Origin: Climacium dendroides
Lineage: Eukaryota; Streptophyta; Bryopsida; Hypnales; Climaciaceae
Direction of reading: 5' to 3'
DNA: 64,000 nt
Assembly: GCA_950106755.1 (NCBI GenBank)
Contig: OX467082.1
Coordinates: 28,024,001 to 28,088,000, forward strand
How positions within the stretch are numbered: position 1 is the first letter of the stretch; each line of letters begins with the position of its first letter. The position numbers and the translations under genes are program-made. Positions 12,004 to 22,479 of this stretch are shown piece after piece. Below the pieces are notes generated by a model. The model was given only the letters and a program-made list of their open reading frames with translations, made no database searches and was not told the DNA's origin.

Positions 12004-13215
12004 ATGGTAAAGGTTTCTGCACTTCCAAAACGTGCTAGGGCAGTCCACTTTATGGAGGCAGCAATGGCTTCAACGTTGAATGTGGACGACTCAGAAGCTG
12101 CAGCCGTTCTGACGAATTTAGTGTCACAAGTTCCAGCAACGTGGCCACTCCGATCAAGCTTGAAGAAGGGCGCAATTCCGCCGCCGCCGCCATGCAGGGT
12201 CGGTGAGGCATCCGCTGAAGAAGCAAGTGCGGCTGCCCCAAACGTAAGAGTTTCCTTGCTTCCTACTTTCTTCCCGTGAAATTTTTGTAGGTGTTCGGCA
12301 ATTTAATTTCCCACATTCCGTTTGTTCTTGTCCGAGATTTGTGAAAATCGCACCGCCGCTGGACGGGATGACTGCGCCCTTCACAGACAGTAATGCACGG
12401 TCAAGGGTCTGAGCCTAACACGGCTATAGGGCTACAGGCGGATATAGGTGGACATAGGCCCACGTGGCAATTTTATGAACGCCAGCTTTTTGATGGTGCG
12501 TCTTGTGGGACATGCGGGTCCTCCCCATTTTTGCCTTGAACAGTGCTTTCAGTTGCCTCTCTCTTAGCCGATGTCATTTTTTTTTTTTTTGTGCACTTGG
12601 GCGTGACTTGTCTGTCCTCTTTCGCTCCATTCTTGTGCGTAAACCACATCAAATTTCCAGTGCAGTTGGGAAAGAATATTGGTCAGTTTAGGAGTGGCCT
12701 CGAAGGCGACAATTTCAAGGGTATCGGTGAGCTCATCGCGGCCGTGACGGCGAGGGTTTTGGGGGGCGGTAATTGTTGGGTTTTCGTTTCTATTGAGCGC
12801 GATGCTTGTTTTCTTTTGGGGACTTGTCCCGCTCCCATTCAATGTAACATTGACTTGGCTGCAATGTTTCTAGGGTGCAGAGGCAGAGTTTTTTGTGCAG
12901 TGGAGAGCACCTCCAGTGACAATGACTTGGGCACCACCGATTGCTGCAAAATTGAGGGAGTCGGCAGCTCCACGATTTGCTGTCCAGGAGGAGGAGGCGC
13001 CGGCAATGCGCATGCGGGCAGAGGGGGAGCGGCGGTCAAAGGCGCGGGAAGACCCTCTGCGCGGCTTGAGCTCAAAGGGAAAAGCCATCGCCCGAGAGGT
13101 TGCACCGCCCTCCAAAAAATTGAAGGTCACTGAGGTGCACGAGGTGGAGGAGGAGGAGGCGGAGGAGGTCGATGAAGCCATTGAAGTTGATCAGAATATT
13201 GGCATGGCAGAGTAG
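12004..13215 (+). CDS. Unrecognised two-exon gene inside CACTA-1
   Basis: Exon 1 runs from ATG 12004 (MVKVSALPKRARAVHF) to a donor GTAAGA at 12244. Exon 2 starts after a TGCAG acceptor at 12900 and ends at TAG 13213-13215. Both sides are phase 0, so splicing keeps the frame (SAAAPN then WRAPPVTMTW), with an intron of about 657 bp. The predicted protein is about 185 residues: Ala-rich start, a basic middle (RMRAEGERRSKAR) with a nuclear-signal-like PPSKKLK, and an acidic tail of E/D repeats. It has no domain I recognise. It could be the second gene of this transposon (a TNPA-like DNA-binding role would fit a short basic/acidic protein) or a captured host fragment. Splice sites are by eye only. 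Confidence 0.4.
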
Positions 13216-13229
13216 TCTCAGGACTGGAG

Positions 13230-14637
13230 GTATGCAAATGATGTCCAACGAGACATCAACTACAACGGTGGCGCGTTTTTTTGGACGTCAACACAGACGT
13301 GTGCTGTGGAGTGTGTCACTTTTGACATCTCAATTGACGTCTTGAATGACATGGGATGTTCTATAGGACGTCTTCAAAGACATGTTGTTTTCCTATAGCC
13401 GGATAACCTGTAGAGCTTCATGTCATCTGTACTATAGAACTTACAAAGACTACATGTGAGAAAAAAATTTACTCATAGAAAACTAAAAATTCTTGTCCAT
13501 TCACGAATGTTACTGCGTTGTTGTTTATAGTAGCATCCATGCAGGCATGGCCCATGTCAAAGTGGACATGAAAATAGACGACCAACTTCATTTCGACCGC
13601 ATAGTTTGACATCAAAGTAAACACTCTAGTGAAGGCCAAGAAAAAGCTATCCAGGCCTCTATAAGTGGTGACCTTTTGCCATTAGCTTGCTATAGCAATT
13701 AGACACGGAAGGTTCTGACCATGCAGGTGTTGTGATTTCTGCAGTCAAGGTTACAACACGGCCTCTGACGGCTCTGATCACTACTAGAAAATTTCGTATT
13801 TCTGTTGTTTTGGTCGCATTGATTCGGTCAAAATCTGACAGAAATCTGTAAATTTCAGCAGAAATCTGTTGTTCGGTGACCAAAACAACGTCACCGAAAC
13901 AACAGAATTTTTGCGTTTTCTACTAGTGGTTAAAGAGAATGTTTACGCAGAACTAAGGTGATGCTGCTAATATGTCTTAGCCTTTTTGTGAACATATTCT
14001 TAAACATATTAGTGAAAAAGAGAAAATGGGAACATGTCCTCAATGACATCATGAACAACATCAACAATAGCACGTCCATGTGAATGAAGCAAAATTTGAC
14101 ATCTACGATGACAATAAACTGCAAGGTTCCCTGTCTTTCCATGCGACTTGGAAAACACACACAATCACTTGCAACCCTGTTTCAATGAGAAGAGGTTGTC
14201 AAAGAAGATGTCAAAAAGAGCATCCTGACGTCAAGAAGAACGTCATCGACAACAAGAATCATGAACATATAGGCCATTTTTGTGGTCCACGTCAACAGAG
14301 TCCACGTCAGATTTTTGGAAGTCCACGTCAGATTTTTGGGAGTCCACGTCATAGTCCACATCAGCAATGTCAATGGGTGAAAAAACAACTGATGTGGCAC
14401 TGCCCGCCAATTTTGCGCTTACGTGGAGTCCAACTGTCAGCCACATGGCGCATTCTGGAGTCCTTGCAAGACCATGTTTTAAGGGATGTAAAAAAAAAAC
14501 AAGGTAAAATCAGGCACGTTTTTTTAAAAAAACGCACGTTTTTTGCTTGTCCATTATAACGCATTTTAGGTGACGTCCACGGTGACGTAATTTCACGTTT
14601 TTTTGGACGTCACAGAACTGCCTGTTTTCTTATAGTG
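13230..14637. repeat. Right subterminal region of CACTA-1 with GACGTC-type words
   Basis: Short words GACGTC, GACATC, GATGTC and CACGTCA recur, for example near 13280, 13345, 13370, 14205-14245, 14290-14355, 14570 and 14605. The left end has the same kind of words near 3120-3215 (GACGTT, GACGTCAA, CCACGTCAGC). CACTA elements normally carry such subterminal repeats as binding sites for TNPA-like proteins. There is no gene here beyond the MITE at 13779. Confidence 0.55.
13779..13928. mobile_element. 150-bp CACTA-type MITE
   Basis: It starts CACTACTAGAAAATTTCG and ends, reverse complemented, CACTAGTAGAAAACGC. The inner arms also pair (TTTCTGTTGTTT near the left, AAACAACAGAAT near the right), so the element folds almost end to end. 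Flanking triplets are GAT and GTT, so the 3-bp duplication is imperfect. The termini differ from those of its host CACTA-1 and are closer to CACTA-2 (CACTAGAAGAAAAA). Non-coding. Confidence 0.75.
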
Positions 14638-15019
14638 GATGGAGCTCTCAACCGGGTGTGCCGGAAGATGGCACTAACCAACCGGAATGCCATCTTCCGG
14701 AGGACGGATGCTTTGATAACGGCGGAGCAACAAAACGGCCTCCTCATTGAAGAATGGAAGAAGTTGGTGATGGAGCTTGGAACGTTGCGCGTAGAGAACC
14801 GGACGTTGCAGGACCAAGTCCGGGACTTAGAATCCAGATGTGTGGATTTGGAGAGCACTCTTCGTACAGCCCAGGAAACGGCCCGGCTCACAGAAGAGGA
14901 CCATCGCCGGCAGATAGCGGCCCTATGTCAAGGAATAGTTCGGCTCCGGAGCTCTTTGGACGTACCGGCGGATTATATCAACAAAGCCCGACTGTTTGAA
15001 GCTAACCTCGATGCAGCCG
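14638..15019 (+). pseudogene. Alpha-a LTR-encoded protein, second segment
   Basis: Continuation of the alpha-a frame after CACTA-1: GALNRVCRKMALTNRNAIFRR, a long heptad-like stretch rich in E, L, R and Q (predicted coiled coil), then DYINKARLFEANLDAA. It is cut at 15019 by the alpha-b LTR. No stop codon lies in this piece. In uninterrupted relatives the next residues are ASSSRVPIVKCLLEQAK. Confidence 0.8.
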
Positions 15020-15308
15020 TGTGGAAATGCGATCCCACATGCTAGACCCATAATACTAGCATAGGACGGAAAAATTCAAAAATTGTCTCCTTTAGAGGGA
15101 AAGATTTTGAGTTCTCCTAGGAAGTTAGGGCAAATTAGGAAAATCGGATATCCAGATCTGGAAAAATTTCATTAGGGCTAAAAACCTAAAATCCGGAACC
15201 TTAGAAAGTTCCGGAAATCGGATGACGGCGCCGGCCCTAAAAACCGGAAACCGGATCTGTACTAGGGATAGGGTTTTGCCGCCAAAACCTGTCCCGTACA
15301 TCGGGCTA

Positions 15309-15317
15309 GTATAAGAG
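15309..15317 (+). promoter_or_regulatory. Putative TATA box of alpha-b LTR
   Basis: GTATAAGAG, conserved as GTATAAGAA in alpha-d (42727-42735) and AATATAAGAA in alpha-c (minus, about 59629-59638). In each it is followed by ACTGTAGCC- or ACTATAGCTGG-like sequence, a C/T-rich leader, and the protein start about 200 bp on. This places the LTR-encoded frame downstream of the probable transcription start, that is in R/U5 rather than U3. Confidence 0.55.
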
Positions 15318-16474
15318 GGGGACTGTAGCCGACCGTGGGCACACTTATCTTCTTTCTTTTGTTCTTCCGCCGGCGTATTTCATTTTCCTCGCTTTGTTAG
15401 AATTCCGGTAGATTAAGGGACTGTGTGAGTTGCGATCGTGCAGGGGTTACCGGAGTGAAAGTGGTGAGCAGAGATTTAGGGAGAGATTGTGTGAGGATTG
15501 TTCGTGAGCACAATGGCTTCTAGGGCAAGCCGGCGGAAGTTGAAGGATCTGCCTGAGGATTTGGAGGACGAGATGCCGGCACCGGCACCCCGACCAAGGA
15601 CCATTCCGGTGATGAAGGTGGTTCCGGAGGTTCCGACGGAGGAGGACCGGCTGGCGTGCCTACGGGAGCATCTCCACAACATGGGGTGTGACGGACTCCT
15701 AGAAGTGCCGTGGGGGATCCGAGAGGAGAGTCTGGTTTTGGACATACTTTGTCCAGAAAGTGGTATCTTGGATACCACCATTCGGATGAAGCCAGACCTG
15801 TGGATGGTGAACACTTGGCGAGCCGTCTACAAGTTCCGGGAGGCGCCGGACAAGGTCATGGAGAAGAACCAAGAGGTGATGGAGGGCGAATTCCGAGCAC
15901 CCGCCAACCCGAAGGAAGGTCACCAGGTTTCCAACCTGGTGAATCCGGAGTACCGAAATGTATAGCGTTTCTTAGCCCTATTCTCCATCCCACCAAGCCG
16001 CGGCGAGTAGTAGCGAAGGTGGCCTCCACCATCTTGGGGAGCCTCCAGGAAAAGATGATGATGGATTGGGCAGCCATCATCCATGAGCTAGTCGGAGACT
16101 TGGTGTGTGCCCTCCGGTCCGGAAAGAAGAGCCAGAGTCCTCTTCCGGCATATTTGTCTCATTTGTACGCCCACCACTCTCTGCTCAAGGCGAACGAGAA
16201 GAGTGCGTATCATGACCTAGTCCAACTCCAGCAGTACGGAGGAGAGGAGCCCTCGCCTCGAGACGGACCGGACGATGAGGACACGGAAGAAGAGGAGCCG
16301 GTCTCTCCGCTAAAGAAGAGGAAAAGGCGGAATAGGACGTCGCCGGTAAGTCCGTCAGAGGAGCCTCCCACACCGGAACCACAGGAAGAGGTTCTGGAGG
16401 TAAAGACGGAGACCAGACCTGTCCCGAAGGGAGTCCAACCATCCTTGCAACTGGTTGGGCCAGTACGACCGCAC

Positions 16475-16479
16475 ACCGT
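16475..16479 (+). repeat. Target site duplication ACCGT (left) of beta-1
   Basis: ACCGT precedes TGTGACAACTC at 16480 and follows TGTTGCGACA at 37465 (37466-37470). A 5-bp duplication is the usual LTR-retrotransposon integration footprint. The alpha frame resumes directly after it. Confidence 0.9.
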
Positions 16480-16761
16480 TGTGACAACTCATATTTTTTT
16501 TTTTTATTTGTTTACCTTTTTGAGCGAACCGGAAATTAGAAATAGGTATCCGGATTCATCTAAAGAGAAAGATAAAACCAAAAATAGTCACAAAAGGACC
16601 TTACGGAACTAATCCGGTTTTAGGTAGAAGCGGAACGGATTAGACTTCCAACCGGATAGTATCTCCAACCGGAATCTCGTTAACCGGATTGGAGAGAACT
16701 GGATGTCAAGAATCGGACCGGATATCCGACCGGTCATAAAGATAGTCCAAGGCGTCAGGAC

Positions 16762-16770
16762 TATATAAAG
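16762..16770 (+). promoter_or_regulatory. Putative TATA box of beta-1
   Basis: TATATAAAG in the context CAGGACTATATAAAGCCT. Beta-2 has CAGGACTACATAAGGCCT at the same place, a weakened version. The protein start is about 290 bp downstream. Confidence 0.5.
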
Positions 16771-17809
16771 CCTAACCCTGCCCATTTTCAGGTCTCTAGA
16801 TTTCCACGTGTTGTCGTGTCCTGATTTAGCGCCTGACGTTTTTATCGTTGACCACGGCAAGGAGAGAAAGTACAAGAGGGTCCGGAAGTAAGTGAGGGGT
16901 GTGAGACGGAGAGATCTCCTCCGGACATGAGTGTGAGAGATTGAGAGTGTGAGCACGCCAGTAGGTTAGTTTACAAGCGGAGCGGAACATCTGAGTGTCG
17001 GCGCTCCTTTGTTAGGACTGTAAAGAGTGAAAACCGGGTAGAGCTACCCTCATGCCGTGGCTGAACCAAAAGAGAGGTTCTAACACCTTGCCCCTGAGTG
17101 AAGTAAAGCTTAGAAAAGTGGTTCCAGTCATGCCGACCAAGGAACCGGAACAGGGAGAACTCAGAGAGGATTTATCGTTGATGGGTTGTCAAGGGTTAGC
17201 TTTGAAACCTTGGGGTTTCAAAGATGAGAGGATGATTAAAGAAATCCTGAGTGGCGTATCAAATTAGTTCGATAACACCTTGAGAGGGAATCCGGTCCAA
17301 TGGACCGAGGCTTTGTGGCGGGACGTATACGGATTCTGGCCAGGAAGACTTGGGCTTGCCAACCGAAAGGATGATTTCGTCCAGGGCAAGTTCGGAAGCG
17401 TAGTAAACCCGAAGGACGGCTACGCGGTAGAAGACTGCCTCGATGACCGGGAGCGATGCTTGCTCCAATTCCTGGTTCCGGTTCTGCATCCGGAAAAGCC
17501 CACCAAGGTGACTATCATCCTAGCTAACACGATCTTCGGAGCGCTGAGCAGAACCCGGAAAGTAGACTAGGGCCGGATCGTCTTTGATCTGGTGTCCCAA
17601 CTTACTACAAGAGTGGGGAGAAGTAGGGCTACCCCACTGTGCCCTTATGTGTACCACCTCTACCAGCAACAAGAACTGCTGACGGAAGTGGAGCTAAAGG
17701 TGTGGAAGGCCTAGGAGCGGACCATGAAGTACGGAGAATCCGAGTCCGACCAAGAAGCAGATTCCGGAAACGAAACCGAGGAGGAGGAAGAAGAAGAAGA
17801 AGAGGAGGA

Positions 17810-17812
17810 ACC
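17810..17812 (+). repeat. Target site duplication ACC (left) of CACTA-2
   Basis: ACC lies directly before CACTAGAAGAAAAA at 17813 and directly after TTTTTCTTCTAGTG at 35904 (35905-35907). Confidence 0.9.
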
Positions 17813-18109
17813 CACTAGAAGAAAAAGCAGGATTTTGCGACTACGTTTTGTGATTGATTTGCAGTCGTATCAGACGTTTGCGACTTAGTGATATTCTGGA
17901 GTCCGCAGTCGCAGTGGACAAGTCGCATGAGTTGCACTGCAGTCGCGAGGATGTTTGTCATTCGATAGGCAATGGAGAACTTCGTCGATGAACTGCTGTG
18001 ACGTGGTTGCTGATGTGGTATTCACTGCCACGTAACTACATTTCACTCACTTGTGACTTGTTTTCAACTTGTATGCGACTTGATTGTAATTCGTCTATAA
18101 CTTCAATGC

Positions 18110-19460
18110 CACTACTATGCAACTTCATTTGAACTTCTGGTAGACTTCATGCAACTTCTGTGCAACTAGAATGCAACTTGTTTGAAACTTTAGTGCAATT
18201 GAAATGCAAGTTCTTTGCAACTGGAATACAACTAGAATGCAACTGGAATGTAATTATTTGCACTCCTATGTTCCAACTCTTGTGCAACTGCAATGCAACT
18301 TATTCCTACCTTTCGGAGAACTGGATTGCAACTCACTTGCAACTCCTGTGCAACTAACATGCGACTAGTTTGCAACTCCCGTGCAAGTAGAATGCAACTT
18401 CAATGCAACTTATTTGCAACTCTTGTTCAACTAGAATGCAACTTCAGTGCAACTAGAAAGCAACTCATTTGTAACTCCTTTTCAACTATTATGCAATTCG
18501 TTTGCAACCTCTGGGCAACTTATTTCCAACTGAAATGCGACTTATTTCTAACTTCTGTGTTACTAAAATGCAACTCATTTGCAACTCCTATTCAACTATA
18601 ATGGAATTCATTTGCCACTTTTGGGCAACTAATTTTCAACTTCAATGCGACTTATTTTCCAGCTTCTGTGCAACTGAAGTGCAACTAATTTGCAACTCTT
18701 GTACAACTACAATGCAACTTATGTCCAACTTTCATTGCAACTCCTGTACGACTAGAATGTAACTTCTTCCCAACTTTGTTTGCAACTCCTGTACAACTAA
18801 CTAGAATGCAACTTCTTTCTTACTTTTATGCAACTCCTGTACAACTTGAATGCAACTGATTTCCAACTTTTTTGCAACTAGGATGCAACTTACTAGAATG
18901 CAACTTCTTTTCAACTTCTGTGCAATTAGAATGCAACTTATTTCCAACTTCTATGCCACTGGAATGCAACTTCTCTGCAACTCTTATTGAATTGGATTGG
19001 AACTTGCTTGCAACTCATTTGCAACTCTTATCAAACTAGAATGCAACTTATTTGCAACGTTTTTGCAACTGGAATGCAACTTCTGCGCTACTGGATTGCA
19101 ACTTCGATGCAACTGGAATGCAACTTGTGTACTACTGCATTGCAACTTCTGAACAACTGAAATGCAACTTCTTTGCTACTGGAATGCAACTTCTGTGCAA
19201 CTAGAATGCAACTTCTATGCAACGAGAATGCAACTTCTGTGCAACTATAATGCTACTTCTGTGCAACTAGAATGCAACTTCTGTGCAACGAGAATGCAAC
19301 TTCTGTACAACGAGAATGCAACTTCTGTGCAACTATAATGCTACTTCTTTGCAACTTCCGTACAATTGGAAAGCAACTTGTGTGCAACTATTATTTGCGA
19401 CTACATTGTAACTTACTTGCGACTACATTGTCACTAACTTGCAACTTCTATCTATGGTAG
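18110..19460 (+). repeat. Left subterminal array of TGCAACT motifs (CACTA-2)
   Basis: Dozens of copies of TGCAACT, usually spaced 10-20 bp, in phrases such as ACTAGAATGCAACTTCTGTG. Frames through it give MQLxCN-type repetitive peptides and are not genes. At the other end of the element the same motif is present in the opposite orientation (AGTTGCA), as expected for subterminal binding sites of an En/Spm TNPA-like protein. Confidence 0.9.
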
Positions 19461-19748
19461 TCTTCTCAAAATCTCTGCAACGCACACAACAGCCTTACAC
19501 TTCTTCTATAGAACTCAAATATTACCCTTCTACATCTTATTTTAATTTGTTTACAAGTCTTGCAACACTCATGTAACTGACTATAACAATGCTAAAAATT
19601 CGATGTGGCTTACAATACTGCCATTTTTTACAAAACAAAACAACTACATGAAATAGTTATAAACCATCGGCACACACAGTGTGCACATGCTGCAAACAAC
19701 ATTCGTAAATGGTTCAATGTCTTTCAAATACATCATTGATCATGATCC

Positions 19749-22475
19749 CTATTTTCCGCCAACCTTCCCTTTGCAGTCTGAAGGAATTAAACCAGCAACA
19801 CTAGCAATGACTGCTATGTACTGTTCTTCCCAGATTGTATTTGCACCCACCACATCTTTCAATTTATATTCATCTCCATTAGGATTAGGATGCATTAGAT
19901 CAACAAAAAACCCTGGTGCATGAGCAACGTCAAGCCTATACCATCTATCCGGAATAGGTTGTCCATGGTACATTTGAGGGCCTGCACCACCACCTACACT
20001 CGTGATAGTTCCTGATGCTACTATTTGCTGTGGGGCTGAAGGATTTAGAAGTGAGACTCGTTGTCCTATTACAAACTGCACCACATAAGAAGAAATCAAA
20101 AATATTCTTAAGAAAAAGTACAGAAAAAAATTTGTAATGATAGAAAAAAACCATCTACAAAAGGACATTGTGAAAGTTCTATACATGTGTTACTCACTTT
20201 GTGTTTGTTTGGAGATTCCACATTTCGGCGTCGTGTAGGTTGCATCTTCATCCTTAAGATTTCCTTCTTCGCTGCAGGCTTTTGCAACTACATACCACAA
20301 TCACAGTCAGTGCATCCACAAAAATTACAAGCACAAAAGAATTCATAGTAGTCTTTTCAAATTCAAATCACTTGTCTTATGCTTTTCTCTCTCACCTCTC
20401 GATCCTTCCCTCTTCTTAGCCGTGAAGAGATGGAACCTTCATTGACAAGATTCTGCGGGACTTCATTAATGGCGGTATTACTATTCAGTACCACTAAGTC
20501 AACTTGAGCATCAGTGGTGCCTTCAACATCTCTCACTTTTCGTTGTGGACTATCGTGTTCTTCCATTCCAACAATCTCTTTAGTGGTCTGTTCACCTTCT
20601 CCAGGCTCCAAGGTAGAGTTCACTATTAACTCATCTGGATCAGTACTCGCATTTATCTCTTCTCCTGTTGGGTGAGTAGGCTGTATACAAGCAAAGTCAT
20701 ATGGATCAATAACGTTGATCTCTCCAGTAGCTACAATAGGGTCTACTAGGTTGGCAGCTACAACAGGATCCACTGAATTGACAATGACAACAGGATCTGA
20801 TGTTGTCTGCTTTAAAAATTTCAACAACGCTAACTGCATCCCTTCAACAGCCTTGGTATTTCGATCTGTACTTGCCAACACATCAACTCGAAAGTCTTGA
20901 AATTCATCAAGTCTTTGTTCCAAAGCCATCACTTTTGCATGGAGTGAAGAAGATACCACCTGTGTTTCACATACAAACACAAAAAAATAATTTAACATGT
21001 TCATATAAGGTAAGATTATTATGCGACTTCTATGCAAGTGCTATTGAACTTCAAGTACTACACTGAACACTTAACTATTGTTTACAACTTTTATGACTTG
21101 TGCATGACTACGATAACATATTTTTAGATTGTAACTTATGAACAACATTTTAATGAGTACTCTACAACTTCTATGAGATTCCTACTCACAAAAAAAAACG
21201 AACTCAAATGATGAAGCCTACTTACCGATGACCCTGAAGCTTGCAATCCTTCTGCAATGTTAGTGAGGCTAGGACTTCCTTCACTCCCTTTTGTCTAATA
21301 GAAGGCCAACATTTCTTTATTTTGTTAAAATGATTTGGAAAGATGATACAAAACATTCACAAATTCAATTGCACAAACACTATGAAAGTCAACAATTTGC
21401 ATGAAAAATGGCTGACCACATCATATTCTTCCCCTGCCTTCCCTCGCCGCCCACGTTTAGAAACATTCTGCACTTTTCTCCGGGCATTGGTCATCATCTC
21501 AGATTTCTTCACTTGATCACCTCCACTCCAGTATTCCTTCAACTGCTTCCACTGGCTAGGGTGAATACGCACTGGACAATCGTCATCTTTTCCTGGAACA
21601 CATAATTTCTTCAACTTATGCCTCTCATTCTTCAAAAACCTTTGCACTGCGTTCCGAAAACCCATGTTGCTAAGGGGATTTCCCAAATATTCGAACTCAT
21701 TATCCATGGTGTCCCTCAACTTCTGTAAAGTGTGGGGCTTGTGTTCACTCCAGTCAATGACGCTCACATCAAGGATCAAAGGGGCAAAGGCCCTCATACT
21801 TTGATCCCAAGCACTCTTCCCGGAAGAAGATGTATCAATCTCTCCATTCAAATTCACATGCACTACACTTGGTTTCTTCCCAATGTCACTTCTAGCTTTT
21901 GATTTCTTCTCATACTCTTTCTACAATTGGCGCCTAGTAGAACGCCCCATACTATCTGACTGCCCTTTGCATGCAGTTGATTGTGAAGGAACCCTAGCAA
22001 CTTCGGATTCAACCACAGCCCGCTCCGGTTGTGGCACTGGTTGTCTTGTACCCTGACCACAAGGAAGCGTAGGATTCACAAGTCTTGCACATTTCTTCCT
22101 ATTACTCAAGGCTTCCTCACCATCATCTTCGCATTCGTTGGCTTTGTTCCCTGCAAGACAAGAGTATAATACCATTAGTATTGTTTGAATTTAGAATAAA
22201 TATAGAAATCAAAGTCAATTTCCATATAACCTTGTATTTTCTTGAAAGGAAATTCATATCTATAAAATTCATCAAAACTCACCATCTTCATTGATGGAAG
22301 AGTTAGATGTGTTGGTCTCCTCTGAAGTGGACATGTTATCTTCGTGGCTTGCACCTACATTGATAGCCTCTGTGGCTTTGTTGTCGACTCTTGTATTCTT
22401 ACGAGTAGCCAACGGCTGAAGTTGAACTTCACGGTCCTTCGTACGCTTCCGCTTTGAAATAGAAGCTCCACTACA
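19749..22475 (-). pseudogene. CACTA-2 TNPA-like (Tnp1/Ptta En/Spm) gene, about 6 exons, one in-frame TAG
   Basis: Minus-strand exons with GT..AG borders seen by eye: about 22475-22290 (basic start, donor GTGAGT); about 22160-21418; about 21292-21225 (donor GTAAGT); 20967-20385 (donor GTGAG); about 20265-20195; 20075-19749. The second holds a module like the plant Ptta/En/Spm transposase family (Transposase_24): FLKNERHKLKKLC, PSQWKQLKEYW and NARRKVQNVSKRGRRG. The fourth starts with a coiled coil (LHAKVMALEQRLDEF). The last resembles the TNP1/En/Spm domain (Transposase_23): NPSAPQQIVASGTITSV. A TAG near 21923 splits the second exon. In En/Spm, TNPA binds the subterminal repeats; here the adjacent TGCAACT array is the obvious candidate target. 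It is encoded opposite to TNP2. Confidence 0.72.
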
Positions 22476-22479
22476 AATA

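Larger units (their letters stand above)
2941..14637. mobile_element. CACTA-1, 11.7-kb En/Spm (CACTA) transposon
   Basis: Left end CACTATAAGAAAACTGC; right end, reverse complemented, CACTATAAGAAAACAGGC, giving a terminal inverted repeat of about 14 bp with GAT duplicated on both sides. The flanks join in frame into the alpha-a coding sequence (ICENYD before, GALNRVCRKMAL after), matching the uninterrupted alpha-b at about 37618, so the borders are exact. Both ends are rich in GACGTC, GACATC and GATGTC words, likely subterminal binding sites for the element's own DNA-binding protein (inference from the En/Spm family). Contents: a 92-bp tandem array, a pyrimidine tract, a TNP2 gene (minus), an unknown two-exon gene (plus) and an inserted CACTA-type MITE. 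About 4440-5130, 6610-6890 and 11310-12000 hold no gene I can recognise. Confidence 0.95.

Noticed and set aside
18160..18762. Open frames with MQLxCNxFAT-like repeats
   Set aside because: They are produced by the TGCAACT subterminal array and have no independent coding evidence.
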